From Chitinispirillales bacterium (GTDB lineage: Bacteria > Fibrobacterota > Chitinivibrionia > Chitinivibrionales > Chitinivibrionaceae): a stretch of 31,545 bases of DNA. Of the stretch, positions 16,240 through 25,116 are shown piece after piece. The notes under the pieces were generated by a model. The model saw nothing but the letters and a program-made list of their open reading frames with translations. It was not told the origin of the DNA and did no database searches. Every line of letters starts with the position of its first letter. Position 1 is the stretch's first letter. The stretch is from contig JAIRUI010000035.1 of the NCBI GenBank assembly GCA_031254455.1, forward strand, positions 1 through 31,545. The letters are read 5' to 3'. The position numbers were made by a program, and so were the translations under genes.

Positions 16240-16368
16240 TTGTTCTTAACTTATCTTGAACACATATTATTAACTATCGCTATTATCACTGAAACCGTCG
16301 CTGCTATGTGTCTGAAATCAAGCGGGCGGCTTACAAAATTGTTACCGTCGATATTTGTAATAAAATGA
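16240..16368 (+). pseudogene. Decayed 5' fragment of a small multidrug resistance (EmrE/Qac-type) gene
   Basis: The frame ending at TGA 16366-16368 reads LTIAIITETVAAMCLKSSGR followed by LTKLLPSIFV. This matches the first helix and loop of SMR transporters (LAIAIVxEVIxTTxLKxSxGFTKLxPS), including the essential membrane Glu in the ITET segment. The frame stops after about 42 codons, where normal members continue for about 65 more with three further helices. There is no ATG at the expected start; TTG 16240 is the best candidate and lies 15 bases from a GAGGAG. The fragment runs into the first codons of the radical SAM gene. A rearrangement seems to have joined the two. Confidence 0.55.
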
Positions 16369-17804
16369 AAAAAAATATTCTTTTTTATCCACGGGGTTAC
16401 GATAATTCGATCCAAAAAATTCGAATAAACGAATTAACCGGACTTATGCCGCCGTTAGGACTTGCTTCAATTGCCGCCGTTATCAGGCAAAAAGGGCATG
16501 AAATTCAATTGATTGACGCATGTGCGCATCTGAAAGTTACAAATTCTCAGTGGGCTGAAAAACTTGCCGCCGCCAAACCTGATTTTGTGGGATTTAGTGC
16601 GACAACGCCATCGTTCAACGACGCTTACGACGTTTGTAAAAAACTTAAAGAAATTGCACCGGAAATAAAAACCGTTTTCGGTGGAATTCATGTTTCGGCT
16701 CTTAAAGAAAGGATTTTACAAAATTATTCTGCGATAGATTTTATCGTTGTCGGCGAGGGTGAGTTTGCCTTTTGCGATATTATCGACAGCAAAAAAACAG
16801 AAGAAATACCGGGAGTTTTTTCACGAATAGACAAAAGTATCGTAGGCGGTAAGCCGCAGTCGGCGAAAACTCTTTGCAATATGGACGATTTGCCGTTTCC
16901 GGCATACGATTTAATTGATGGGTTTCCAAAAAAATATAATATGGCTCTTTTCAGTTATCCGCAGTTTCCTACAGCTAATATAATCAGTTCACGCGGCTGT
17001 GTTTATCATTGCAGTTTTTGTGACCGTTCGGTTTATAAAACAAGCTTTCGTTGGAATTCGCCGGAATATACTTGTGATTTGGTTAAATATCTTTCGCAAA
17101 ATTTTGGGATAAAACACATTATGTTCTACGATGATTTATTTACGCTTAACCGCGAAAGAGTTAGCAAATTATGTAAATTATTAAGAACAAAAACTCCAAA
17201 AATTACATTCAACTGCATCGTGCGTATAGGACACATTGACAAAGAATTAATTGCAGAATTGAAATCAGCCGGCTGTTGGATGGTTCATTGCGGAATTGAA
17301 TCAGGAGATCAGGAAACATTAAATAAACACAAAGAAAATTTATCGCTTGAACAAATTAGAAACGACGTTGAAATGCTTCACAAGTCTGGATTGTGGGTCA
17401 AAGGCTTATTTATGATGGGTTTCCCGTCTGAAACGGAAGAGTCGTTTCGTAAAACAATTGATTTTGCCGTTTCTCTTCCACTCAAAGATGCGAATTTAAC
17501 GTCATTTACTCCGTATCCGGGCGCTCCGGTTTACTGCGAAATTGAAGAACACGGCGAATTTGACAAATCTCCGAGAAATTGGAATAATTGCGACTGCGTA
17601 ATGCCCGTTTTTGTGCCTTACACAATGAAATCCAAAGAGAAAATGAGTGAGTTGTACGGCGAATTTATACGAAAATTTTACAACCGTCCGTTCGCTTACG
17701 GAGTGTATAACAAAATGTTTATTCAATGCCCGCATAGTTATTGGCGGCTGCTAAAAAATTTGCCGATTTACCTTAAATATGCCACACAAATGAAATTTAG
17801 ATGA
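16365..17804 (+). CDS. B12-binding-domain radical SAM protein
   Basis: 479 residues from ATG 16365; the upstream GTG at 16308 is in frame but lies inside the SMR remnant. Residues about 1-150 form a cobalamin-binding-like domain (MPPLGLASIAAVIRQKGHEI, VGFSATTPS, TVFGGIHVS, VVGEGE). The radical SAM domain starts with CVYHCSFC (CxxxCxxC), followed by FYDDLFTLNRERV and CGIESGDQETL, and a MGFPSETEESF segment. This is the architecture of BchE/P-methyltransferase-like class B enzymes, which modify lipids, cofactors or natural products. The substrate is unknown. The DsbA-like gene follows, and the junction is a 16-base tandem duplication. Confidence 0.9.
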   Translation: MKKNILFYPRGYDNSIQKIRINELTGLMPPLGLASIAAVIRQKGHEIQLIDACAHLKVTNSQWAEKLAAAKPDFVGFSATTPSFNDAYDVCKKLKEIAPEIKTVFGGIHVSALKERILQNYSAIDFIVVGEGEFAFCDIIDSKKTEEIPGVFSRIDKSIVGGKPQSAKTLCNMDDLPFPAYDLIDGFPKKYNMALFSYPQFPTANIISSRGCVYHCSFCDRSVYKTSFRWNSPEYTCDLVKYLSQNFGIKHIMFYDDLFTLNRERVSKLCKLLRTKTPKITFNCIVRIGHIDKELIAELKSAGCWMVHCGIESGDQETLNKHKENLSLEQIRNDVEMLHKSGLWVKGLFMMGFPSETEESFRKTIDFAVSLPLKDANLTSFTPYPGAPVYCEIEEHGEFDKSPRNWNNCDCVMPVFVPYTMKSKEKMSELYGEFIRKFYNRPFAYGVYNKMFIQCPHSYWRLLKNLPIYLKYATQMKFR

Positions 17805-17828
17805 ATGGAAAATTAGATGAATGGAAAA
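17797..17828 (+). repeat. 16-base perfect tandem duplication at a gene junction
   Basis: TTAGATGAATGGAAAA is present twice in a row, at 17797-17812 and 17813-17828. The first copy holds the last codons and TGA of the radical SAM gene; the second holds the putative ATG start of the next gene. The duplication changed the spacing between the two genes and supplies GGAAAA before the start. Confidence 0.8.
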
Positions 17829-18662
17829 AACGTGAAAGAAATTATAATGATTGTAATAATTATGGTTTTTATGTCTATAAAAACCGTGTTTGCACAGCAA
17901 CTCTTTTTAAGCAATAATTTTTCCGATTCACTTTCGGCTTTACAAACAAAGAAATTAAACTCACTCACGAAAAATATTTTTTTGGGCTGTAAACATAACG
18001 ATCCGCTCGGAAACGAATTACACCTGAAAATTTGTGACGCGGCAAAAAGAATTTATAATTTTGCCGCCTACTTGCTTAGAAAAGAAATCGCCGACAAAGA
18101 AATTATTGAAGAAATAAAACTGCGAAATGCGGCGTTTTTTGATACGATTGTTTACGAAACTGTTCCGTCGTCGATAAAAATTAGCGGAGATGAAAATTCT
18201 CCAGTTGAAATTACCGTGTTTATCGGCACAAATTGCCCAAATTGCAAACAAATACTCGTTCCGCTTTACGAACTGTCCAACGGGGTTCTAAAAGGAAAAA
18301 TTAAAATTTCGATGAAGCCGCTTTATCGCCAATTGGGCGACATTGCGCTTGTTGCGGCAAACGAGCAAAATAAATCGTGGGAATTACTGCGTACTTACGC
18401 AGGTACAAACGATGGGATTAACGCAGATAATATTAACGATTTTTTCTACGAGGCGCGAATAGATAAAAGTCGAATTTACAAAGAAATGAGTGACACGAAT
18501 AAAATTTATTCGATTCTTTCACAAAATTATGAGGAAGCCAAAAAATGTAAAATGAATTTTACCCCGCATTTGCTTTTTAACGGAATAGTTTACGAAAGCG
18601 ATGCTAATTTACGCTGGATCATCGACTTTGTCGAGTGGCGGTCGTCTTCTTTTTTTCGGTAA
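17817..18662 (+). CDS. Exported DsbA/thioredoxin-like protein
   Basis: 281 residues from ATG 17817; GTG 17832, after GGAAAAAAC, is an equally good start. A signal peptide or anchor spans about residues 8-26 and ends VFAQQ. A thioredoxin-like domain starts near 125: the redox pair is CPNC (about residues 140-143), and the cis-Pro is in FTPHLLFNG near 255. The CxxC plus FTPH layout is that of DsbA/DsbG-like and thiol-disulfide proteins, which act in the periplasm. The N-terminal 110 residues are helical and not recognised. The 3' end overlaps the convergent kinase gene by 54 bases. Confidence 0.75.
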   Translation: MNGKNVKEIIMIVIIMVFMSIKTVFAQQLFLSNNFSDSLSALQTKKLNSLTKNIFLGCKHNDPLGNELHLKICDAAKRIYNFAAYLLRKEIADKEIIEEIKLRNAAFFDTIVYETVPSSIKISGDENSPVEITVFIGTNCPNCKQILVPLYELSNGVLKGKIKISMKPLYRQLGDIALVAANEQNKSWELLRTYAGTNDGINADNINDFFYEARIDKSRIYKEMSDTNKIYSILSQNYEEAKKCKMNFTPHLLFNGIVYESDANLRWIIDFVEWRSSSFFR

Positions 18663-21197
18663 ATATTTTTTCATTTTTTCCAAAACGTCGTCAAAATCAA
18701 TCGGCTTCCCTACGTGGTCGTTCATACCGATAGCAATACATTTCTCAATGTCTTCTTTGAATACGTTTGCGGTCATTGCAATTATCGGAATACTTTTGGC
18801 TTTATCAATGTTTTTCATCGCCCTTATGCGCTTGGTAGCTTCATAACCGTCCATTTCAGGCATTTGAAGATCCATAAAAATCAAATCGTATTTGTCTGAA
18901 GATTCCGCAAACATTTCAACCGCTTCCAAACCGTTTTCCGCACAGTCGATTTTCAAAAGCGTAGGCTCGAAAAGCGCAAGCAATATCTCGCAATTAACTT
19001 TCATATCTTCCGCAAGCAAAATGCTATAGCCGGTAAAAATCCCGTTGTATTTCGATAGTTCTCCGCCTGTATTCCGCTCAATTTCCAAAAATTCGTTCAA
19101 AATGTTCATAATTGCCGATGGAAACAACGGTTTTGTCAAAAATTTATTCACCCCCGCTTTCTTTGCGACTTTTTCAATGACGCCCAATTCGGCGGACGAA
19201 ATCATAATCACAATCGTTTTGCCGCGGCTGACATACCCGCCTTCACGCAACTTTTCCGTCAATTTTATGCCGTCGATTTCAGGCATCCGCCAATCTACAA
19301 AATAGAAATTATAAGCGCCTTTTTTCTTCGTAATTTCAAGCGCCTCGCTACCGCTTGCTGCAATGTCGCAGCCAATTCCGAAGTTTTGCAAAATTTCCTG
19401 AAAATACATCAAGACGCCAGGATCGTCGTCCACCGCCAAAATTTTGACGTTGTTCCAATTTACACCGCGCAAATTATTTTCAAACGAGTCTTTTTCTCCA
19501 CGTTTTAATTTGATTAAAAAAGAAAAAGTCGAACCTTTGCCGGGTTCAGATTTTACCCAAATTTTCCCACCCATTAACTCGACTATATTTTTGGAAATAG
19601 AAAGTCCAAGTCCTGTGCCTCCAAACTTGCGTTTAGTGTGCGCTTCGGCTTGTTGAAACGGCTGAAATAGAATTTTCTGTGTTTCAGGATTTATGCCTAC
19701 ACCGGTATCGCTAACTTGAATTTGTATAGTACAAATATCGTCTTCTTCACCCAAAAAGCGCGTATCCAAACGAATCAAGCCTTTTTCTGGAGTGAATTTA
19801 ACCGCGTTTGAAAGCAAATTGGTTATAACCTGCGCAATACGCTGGTCGTCACCAATGAGATTTTGTGGAATAGATTTGTCTATTCGTACGGTAAATTCTT
19901 GTTGCTTTTCGCTTACTTTGAAATTTATGAAGTCCGAAATGTGCTGCAACATTTTTTCAAAAGAGAATTCTACAGGCGATAGTTCAAATTTATTCGCCTC
20001 TATTTTCGACATATCTAAAATATCGTTGATAACGCTGAGCAAATGTTTTGACGCATTTTCTATCTTTAAAAAACAGTAGTCCTTTCTTTCGATGTCGGCC
20101 GAAGTTTTTCCGATTGCGGTCATACCGATAACGGCGTTCAAAGGTGTGCGCAATTCGTGGCTCATATTGGATAGAAACGTACTTTTGTGCTTGTTTTCTA
20201 TATCGGATTTGTTTTTGGCGGCATTGGTGCTAATCAAAATGGTAATAAGCACTGAGGCAAATCCAAAGCCTAGCAATCCAAGTAACAGCGCCATCTTGCT
20301 GATGTTGTAGTAGTATGAGGCTTTCGGCGTTAAAGTCCCTATGTACCAGCCGTTAGGAAGTTTTCTAAAAAAAACTATGGCGTTTTCGCCTTTCCAGGTT
20401 ATTATCTTCTCTTCCGAAATTTTCTCTTTATTTATCATATCGTCCTTAAATTTTGAAAGAGGAATGATTGGATCGCTCATTTTCTTTTTAATAAATTCAG
20501 GATTGGGATGGACAATAAACGTCAAGTCCTGACTAATCAGCATACCGTGAGTTTCTTTTTCCATAGCGGTGTTGACGATTTTATTTCCTATGTAATTCAT
20601 TTTCACGTCAACGCACACAACGCCCAAAAGGCCGCCTTTATCGTCATAAATACAGAGAGAATACGTCAAAATAATATCATCAATCGTTTCGTCTCCGTAC
20701 GATAATGTTTCGGCGACACTGTCGCCTGCCGCTAAGGCTGCTTGGTACCAAGGGCAATCTGTCGGTGAAAAGTTATCGGGTAAAATCTCGTTGGATCCTT
20801 TAAGAACGACAGGTTTGCCAAAACAATTTTCAATATAGCCGTAAAGTCCACTGTGGAGTGATTTGCCGCCCTCGTTTAAATACATATATCGGCACATATT
20901 CATAGTATAAGTTTGAAGTTCGTCCGCGTTAACATAATGCTGTTGTATCATATTGCGAATGGTTTGAGCAAAGTCGTTCAGCATTATTTTCGATCCCAGT
21001 AAGTCATACATGGTTTGAGATTCTATAAAGTCAAGTGTGCTCTCCGCATTGCGTACCAAATTCTCTCGAACGTCTCTGCTCATAAAAGTGTAACTCAATA
21101 CGACCATTGCCAAAAACGCAAGTGCCGTAAAAAACAACTGCACAATTAGAATAACGTTTGATTCCATTTCTAACACGCGTGTGCGCTTTTTAGACAT
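18609..21197 (-). CDS. Membrane hybrid sensor histidine kinase with dCache domain
   Basis: 862 residues. A first membrane helix (about 14-38), an extracytoplasmic dCache-like sensor (about 40-295, with DCPWYQAAL and GGLLGVVCVDVKMNYIG), and a second helix (about 301-324). Then HisKA with His347 in FLSNMSHELRTPLN, HATPase_c with the DTGVGI and GGTGLGLSI boxes, and two receiver domains with VDWRMPEIDG and MDLQMPEMDG acceptor sites. The last receiver is nearly identical to that of the kinase encoded upstream. The C-terminal adds KRRRPPLDKVDDPA beyond the end of its paralogue and overlaps the convergent DsbA-like gene. It lies 3 bases after the upstream kinase gene, so the two are one operon. Confidence 0.92.
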   Translation of the reverse strand: MSKKRTRVLEMESNVILIVQLFFTALAFLAMVVLSYTFMSRDVRENLVRNAESTLDFIESQTMYDLLGSKIMLNDFAQTIRNMIQQHYVNADELQTYTMNMCRYMYLNEGGKSLHSGLYGYIENCFGKPVVLKGSNEILPDNFSPTDCPWYQAALAAGDSVAETLSYGDETIDDIILTYSLCIYDDKGGLLGVVCVDVKMNYIGNKIVNTAMEKETHGMLISQDLTFIVHPNPEFIKKKMSDPIIPLSKFKDDMINKEKISEEKIITWKGENAIVFFRKLPNGWYIGTLTPKASYYYNISKMALLLGLLGFGFASVLITILISTNAAKNKSDIENKHKSTFLSNMSHELRTPLNAVIGMTAIGKTSADIERKDYCFLKIENASKHLLSVINDILDMSKIEANKFELSPVEFSFEKMLQHISDFINFKVSEKQQEFTVRIDKSIPQNLIGDDQRIAQVITNLLSNAVKFTPEKGLIRLDTRFLGEEDDICTIQIQVSDTGVGINPETQKILFQPFQQAEAHTKRKFGGTGLGLSISKNIVELMGGKIWVKSEPGKGSTFSFLIKLKRGEKDSFENNLRGVNWNNVKILAVDDDPGVLMYFQEILQNFGIGCDIAASGSEALEITKKKGAYNFYFVDWRMPEIDGIKLTEKLREGGYVSRGKTIVIMISSAELGVIEKVAKKAGVNKFLTKPLFPSAIMNILNEFLEIERNTGGELSKYNGIFTGYSILLAEDMKVNCEILLALFEPTLLKIDCAENGLEAVEMFAESSDKYDLIFMDLQMPEMDGYEATKRIRAMKNIDKAKSIPIIAMTANVFKEDIEKCIAIGMNDHVGKPIDFDDVLEKMKKYLPKKRRRPPLDKVDDPA

Positions 21198-21200
21198 TAG

Positions 21201-24200
21201 TCACCTTCCTTTTTTAGGTAAATATTTTTTCATTTTTTCCAAAACGTCGTCAAAATCAATAGGCTTCCCTACGTGATCGTTCATGCCGATGGCAAGACAT
21301 TTCTCAATGTCTTCTTTAAATACATTCGCGGTCATTGCGATTATAGGGATGTTTTTGGCTTTATCAATGTTCATAGTTCTTATGCGCTTGGTAGCCTCAT
21401 AGCCGTCCATTTCAGGCATTTGAAGATCCATGAAAATCAAATCGTATTTGTCTGAAGATTCCGCAAACATTTCAACCGCTTCCAAACCGTTTTCCGCACA
21501 GTCGATTTTCAATAGCGTCGGCTCAAAAAGCGCAAGTAAAATTTCACAATTTATTTTTACGTCTTCAACCAACAAAATATGATAATCTGCAAAAACGCCG
21601 TCCGGTTTGGACGTTTTTTCATCGGCTTGCTGTTGTTCGACACCTAAAAATTCATTTAAGACATCCATAATTTCCGAAGAGAACAGTGGTTTAGTCAAGA
21701 ATTTATCAATGCCGGCTTTTTTCGCTTTTTCTTCGATGACGCCTAATTCGGCGGATGAAATCATAATTACAACAGATTTCTCGCTGTCGGCGTACCCGCT
21801 TTTTTTCAACTCGGCAATCAATTTTATACCGTCCATTTCAGGCATTTGCCAATCCAAGAAATAAATGTTATACGCACCTTTTTGTTTTGCAATTTTCAGC
21901 GCCTCTTCGCCGTTTGAGGCAGTATCGCAGTTTACTCCGTATCTTTGCAAAATTTCCTGGAAATACGTTAAAATTACAGGGTCGTCGTCAACAGCCAAAA
22001 TTTTGACGTTACTCCAATTTACACCGCGCACAACACTTTTCGATTCGTCTTTACCGCACTTCAATTGAGCCGTAAAAGTAAAAGTCGAACCTTTATCGGG
22101 TTCGGATTCAAACCAAATTTCTCCATTCATTAATTCAACGACGCTTTTGGAAATGGAAAGTCCAAGCCCCGTGCCGCCAAACTTGCGCGTAGTGCTTGAT
22201 TCCGCCTGTTTAAATGGATCAAACAAGGTTTCCTGCTGTTTTTTGTCGATACCGATACCCGTGTCGCTAACACGAATCTGTATAGTGCAAAAGCCGTCTT
22301 TTTCGTCAAAAAAACGTGCATCCAAGTGTATAGAACCTTTTTCCGGCGTAAATTTCACTGCGTTTGAAAGTAAATTTGTAATTATTTGCGCTAAACGCTG
22401 GTCATCGCCTACCAGTGTTTTTGGAATGAATTTGTCAATTCGCACCGTAAATTTCTGCTGCTTTTCGCTTACTCTGAAATTTATAAAATCTGCAACGCGT
22501 TTAAGCATTTTTTCAAAAGAAAATTCAACCGACGAGAGCTCAAATTTGTTTGACTCAATTTTCGACATGTCAAGAATATCGTTGATAATGCCGAGCAAAT
22601 GTTTTGATGCATTCTCTATTTTTGAAAAACAATAATCCTTTCTTCCGATGTCGCAAGAGTTTTTTCCGATTGTGGTCATGCCGACTATCGAATTTATCGG
22701 AGTTCTTATTTCGTGACTCATATTAGACAAAAATTCACTCTTCGCTTTACTTGCGGCGATCGCTTTCTTTAGCGACTCTTTTGACTGCGAATTATAAAGC
22801 TCGCGCATAATAACGTTGGAAACCGCACTTGCCGCCGTGGCTGCGAACTTTATTTCGCTTTCCGTCCAAACACGGCTGGAATTGCACTGTTCTACGTTTA
22901 AAAAACCCCAAAGTTTTCCCTCAATGTAAATCGGTGATAACACGAATCCGCCTATGTCTATGCTGGCAAATTCTTTAAATTCCTCATATTCGCTTTCTGC
23001 GGCAAATTCACAAACGACAGGCGGCATAATTGCGTTAGTGTCCGACAGTTTGACAGGGAAGTATTTTGTAAAAAAATCCATAAACTTAAACGAAACGGCA
23101 AGGAGTTTCGGTGCGTCTGCCGCATACCATATGTTTTTGATGTGAACGACATTGTTTTCTCTGTCGGTGGCGACGATGACAACTCGCGATACGTTCAAAC
23201 AATTCCCGATTTTTTCTATCGTGTCTCTCAAAAGTTCGTCTATCTCGGCGTTTCCGATAAGTTTTTTCATTATTTCAGACGTCACGACTTGTAATTTCAG
23301 GCGGTTGCTGAGTTGTTCGTTGACTTTTATTATTTCTTGTTCCATTTCGGCGCGAATTACGGTATTAGTGCACAAAAGTGCGGCGGAGCGCATAATTTCA
23401 ACATCGCTTTCCTCAAAAAAACGCTCGTTTTGACGGTCCTCAAAAAGCACAAATCCCCAACACGAGCCGCCGATAAATATCGGTGTAAAAAACGTCGATA
23501 CGCAACCCAGCGTTTTTAATGTCTCATACTCCCGTCCCGTAGTAAACCGTGCAGGAGTATTTATTTCCCCGCCGTTCGTAAAGACTTTCGCCCATTTAGG
23601 AGCAAGTTGAGCGTAAGACGCGTCTTCAAGCCCTTTTGTAGGTTTTGATGTTCCGCCCGCTTCTCTATCCCAACGATATACCTGCGCTCCATGTAATCCG
23701 TCTGATTTTATGGAATTACGCCAAACAGACACTCTGTCTAGATTCAGGGCGTCGGCAATCAATTTTATGCCCTCGGTCATTGTTATTTCAAACGATATTT
23801 CGTTTCGCGATAAGAATAAAACAGACATTTTGTTGAGAATGGTAGTCATTTTTTCACGTTTTTCAAGTTTTGCTATTGTTTCATTGGTTACATTGGTAGA
23901 TTCCATCCTTATAACTGCGTTTGCGCACACTCTTGCCGCAGCGCGAAACAAATCGTTACAATCATCACAAAAACGACGTTCTTTTTTATGGTCTTGGAAA
24001 GTGATGCCTCCCCAAAATTCGCCGTGCGTAAAAATCGGCACTATTAATATCGACTTTATATTGAAACGGTTTAAAAAATTCAATTCGTCTTCAGACGCTT
24101 CGTTAAGTTGTAAATTTATACAGTCGTTTTCGGACAAAACAGAAAGCCAGCGTACCAGCATCGCGGAATGGGAAACGATTTTCATGTCTTCGTTCAAAAA

Positions 24201-24509
24201 AGTTGTTCCGCCCGCCGCTCTATCCCAACGATAACTTTGTCTAAGGCGCTTACCTTCATTCGTATCAAAAAAACGATAAACGACAATCCTGTCCAATTCC
24301 ATCGCATCCGCTAACGGTTGAAGTCCGACACTCATTAAATCGTCGAAATTTTCTTTCTCATGTGCGACTAAAATCTCAACTTCTTTGTTCAAAGCGCTCG
24401 TAAGAACACAACGGCGCACGGCAGTGTCGTCGTTTCGAAAAGATGTTTTTTCCGGGGGAAAAAACGGTAATCTAAAAAAAATATTTGTTATTTTTTTTGA
24501 GTTCGGCAT
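21201..24509 (-). CDS. Cytoplasmic hybrid histidine kinase with GAF domains
   Basis: 1102 residues with no membrane helix. The N-terminal half holds three GAF-like domains in a row: about 45-200 (PLADAMELDRIVVYRF, PIFTHGEFWGGITFQDH), 215-380 (LIADALNLDRVSVWRN, PIFIGGSCWGFVLFED) and 400-565 (PIYIEGKLWGFLNVEQ). HisKA follows with His599 in FLSNMSHEIRTPIN, then HATPase_c with DTGIGID and GGTGLGLSI, and two receiver domains (LDWQMPEMDG, MDLQMPEMDG). It would sense small ligands or light, redox or partner states in the cytoplasm. It is the first gene of a two-gene operon with the paralogous membrane kinase. No output regulator is nearby other than its own receivers. Confidence 0.92.
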   Translation of the reverse strand: MPNSKKITNIFFRLPFFPPEKTSFRNDDTAVRRCVLTSALNKEVEILVAHEKENFDDLMSVGLQPLADAMELDRIVVYRFFDTNEGKRLRQSYRWDRAAGGTTFLNEDMKIVSHSAMLVRWLSVLSENDCINLQLNEASEDELNFLNRFNIKSILIVPIFTHGEFWGGITFQDHKKERRFCDDCNDLFRAAARVCANAVIRMESTNVTNETIAKLEKREKMTTILNKMSVLFLSRNEISFEITMTEGIKLIADALNLDRVSVWRNSIKSDGLHGAQVYRWDREAGGTSKPTKGLEDASYAQLAPKWAKVFTNGGEINTPARFTTGREYETLKTLGCVSTFFTPIFIGGSCWGFVLFEDRQNERFFEESDVEIMRSAALLCTNTVIRAEMEQEIIKVNEQLSNRLKLQVVTSEIMKKLIGNAEIDELLRDTIEKIGNCLNVSRVVIVATDRENNVVHIKNIWYAADAPKLLAVSFKFMDFFTKYFPVKLSDTNAIMPPVVCEFAAESEYEEFKEFASIDIGGFVLSPIYIEGKLWGFLNVEQCNSSRVWTESEIKFAATAASAVSNVIMRELYNSQSKESLKKAIAASKAKSEFLSNMSHEIRTPINSIVGMTTIGKNSCDIGRKDYCFSKIENASKHLLGIINDILDMSKIESNKFELSSVEFSFEKMLKRVADFINFRVSEKQQKFTVRIDKFIPKTLVGDDQRLAQIITNLLSNAVKFTPEKGSIHLDARFFDEKDGFCTIQIRVSDTGIGIDKKQQETLFDPFKQAESSTTRKFGGTGLGLSISKSVVELMNGEIWFESEPDKGSTFTFTAQLKCGKDESKSVVRGVNWSNVKILAVDDDPVILTYFQEILQRYGVNCDTASNGEEALKIAKQKGAYNIYFLDWQMPEMDGIKLIAELKKSGYADSEKSVVIMISSAELGVIEEKAKKAGIDKFLTKPLFSSEIMDVLNEFLGVEQQQADEKTSKPDGVFADYHILLVEDVKINCEILLALFEPTLLKIDCAENGLEAVEMFAESSDKYDLIFMDLQMPEMDGYEATKRIRTMNIDKAKNIPIIAMTANVFKEDIEKCLAIGMNDHVGKPIDFDDVLEKMKKYLPKKGR

Positions 24510-24621
24510 TGCAAAAACCTCATGATTTCTGAACTAAAGTTAAAGAGAAATTACTTTTTGCGCTTGTATTATAGTACTTAAATTTCTTATCCTTTTCATT
24601 TTGCGGCAAAAATTATTTTTG

Positions 24622-24627
24622 TATAAA
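24622..24627 (+). promoter_or_regulatory. Possible -10 box for nrdR
   Basis: TATAAA at 24622-24627 with TTGCGG 15 bases upstream (24601-24606) is the best promoter-like pair in the 154-base divergent gap (24510-24663) before nrdR. The spacing is short and the -35 weak, so confidence is low. No clear NrdR box was found. Confidence 0.25.
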
Positions 24628-24663
24628 AATGGTTTTGTAGTTTTGTATTTCGGGGATGCTTTT

Positions 24664-25116
24664 ATGAAATGCCCTTATTGCTTAAATGAAGATGAAAGTC
24701 GAGTTGTGGATTCACGTTCAAGTCGTGACGGTAACGCAATTCGCCGTCGGCGTGAATGTGAAAAATGCAACAAACGCTTTACGACTTACGAATATGTAGA
24801 GAAAATGAATGTAATTGTAGTAAAACGCGATTGTCGCCGCGAGGATTTTAACATACAAAAATTGCGTAAAGGAATAGATATCGCTTGTACAAAACGTCCC
24901 ATCAGTATTGACGAAATATCATCTCTTGTAGATAGAGTCGCAAAAAAAACCGAAAGTTTGAACAAAAACGAAGTGGAAAGTTCGGAAATAGGAAACATAG
25001 TTATGGATGAATTGTATCTTTTAGACCAAATCGCCTACATAAGATTCGCTTCGGTTTATCGCGATTTCAAAACGGTTGAAGAATTTGTAAAACAAATATC
25101 AACGCTGGTTCAATGA
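24664..25116 (+). CDS. nrdR: Transcriptional repressor NrdR
   Basis: 150 residues, the normal size. Start ATG 24664 (MKCPYC), with GGGGA upstream; an in-frame TTG at 24601 would add a non-homologous leader. The zinc ribbon has Cys3, Cys6, Cys32 and Cys35, followed by RFTTYE and the ATP-cone domain (VIVVKRDCRREDFNIQKL). It binds NrdR boxes upstream of ribonucleotide reductase genes and senses ATP/dATP. No nrd gene is in the window. The stop overlaps the dacB start by 4 bases. Confidence 0.97.
   Translation: MKCPYCLNEDESRVVDSRSSRDGNAIRRRRECEKCNKRFTTYEYVEKMNVIVVKRDCRREDFNIQKLRKGIDIACTKRPISIDEISSLVDRVAKKTESLNKNEVESSEIGNIVMDELYLLDQIAYIRFASVYRDFKTVEEFVKQISTLVQ

Noticed and set aside
22147..22635. 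Long plus-strand open frames opposite the kinase genes (e.g. 162 codons)
   Set aside because: They are antisense shadows of the conserved kinase domains, recur at the matching place in the paralogue, and lack ribosome-binding sites.
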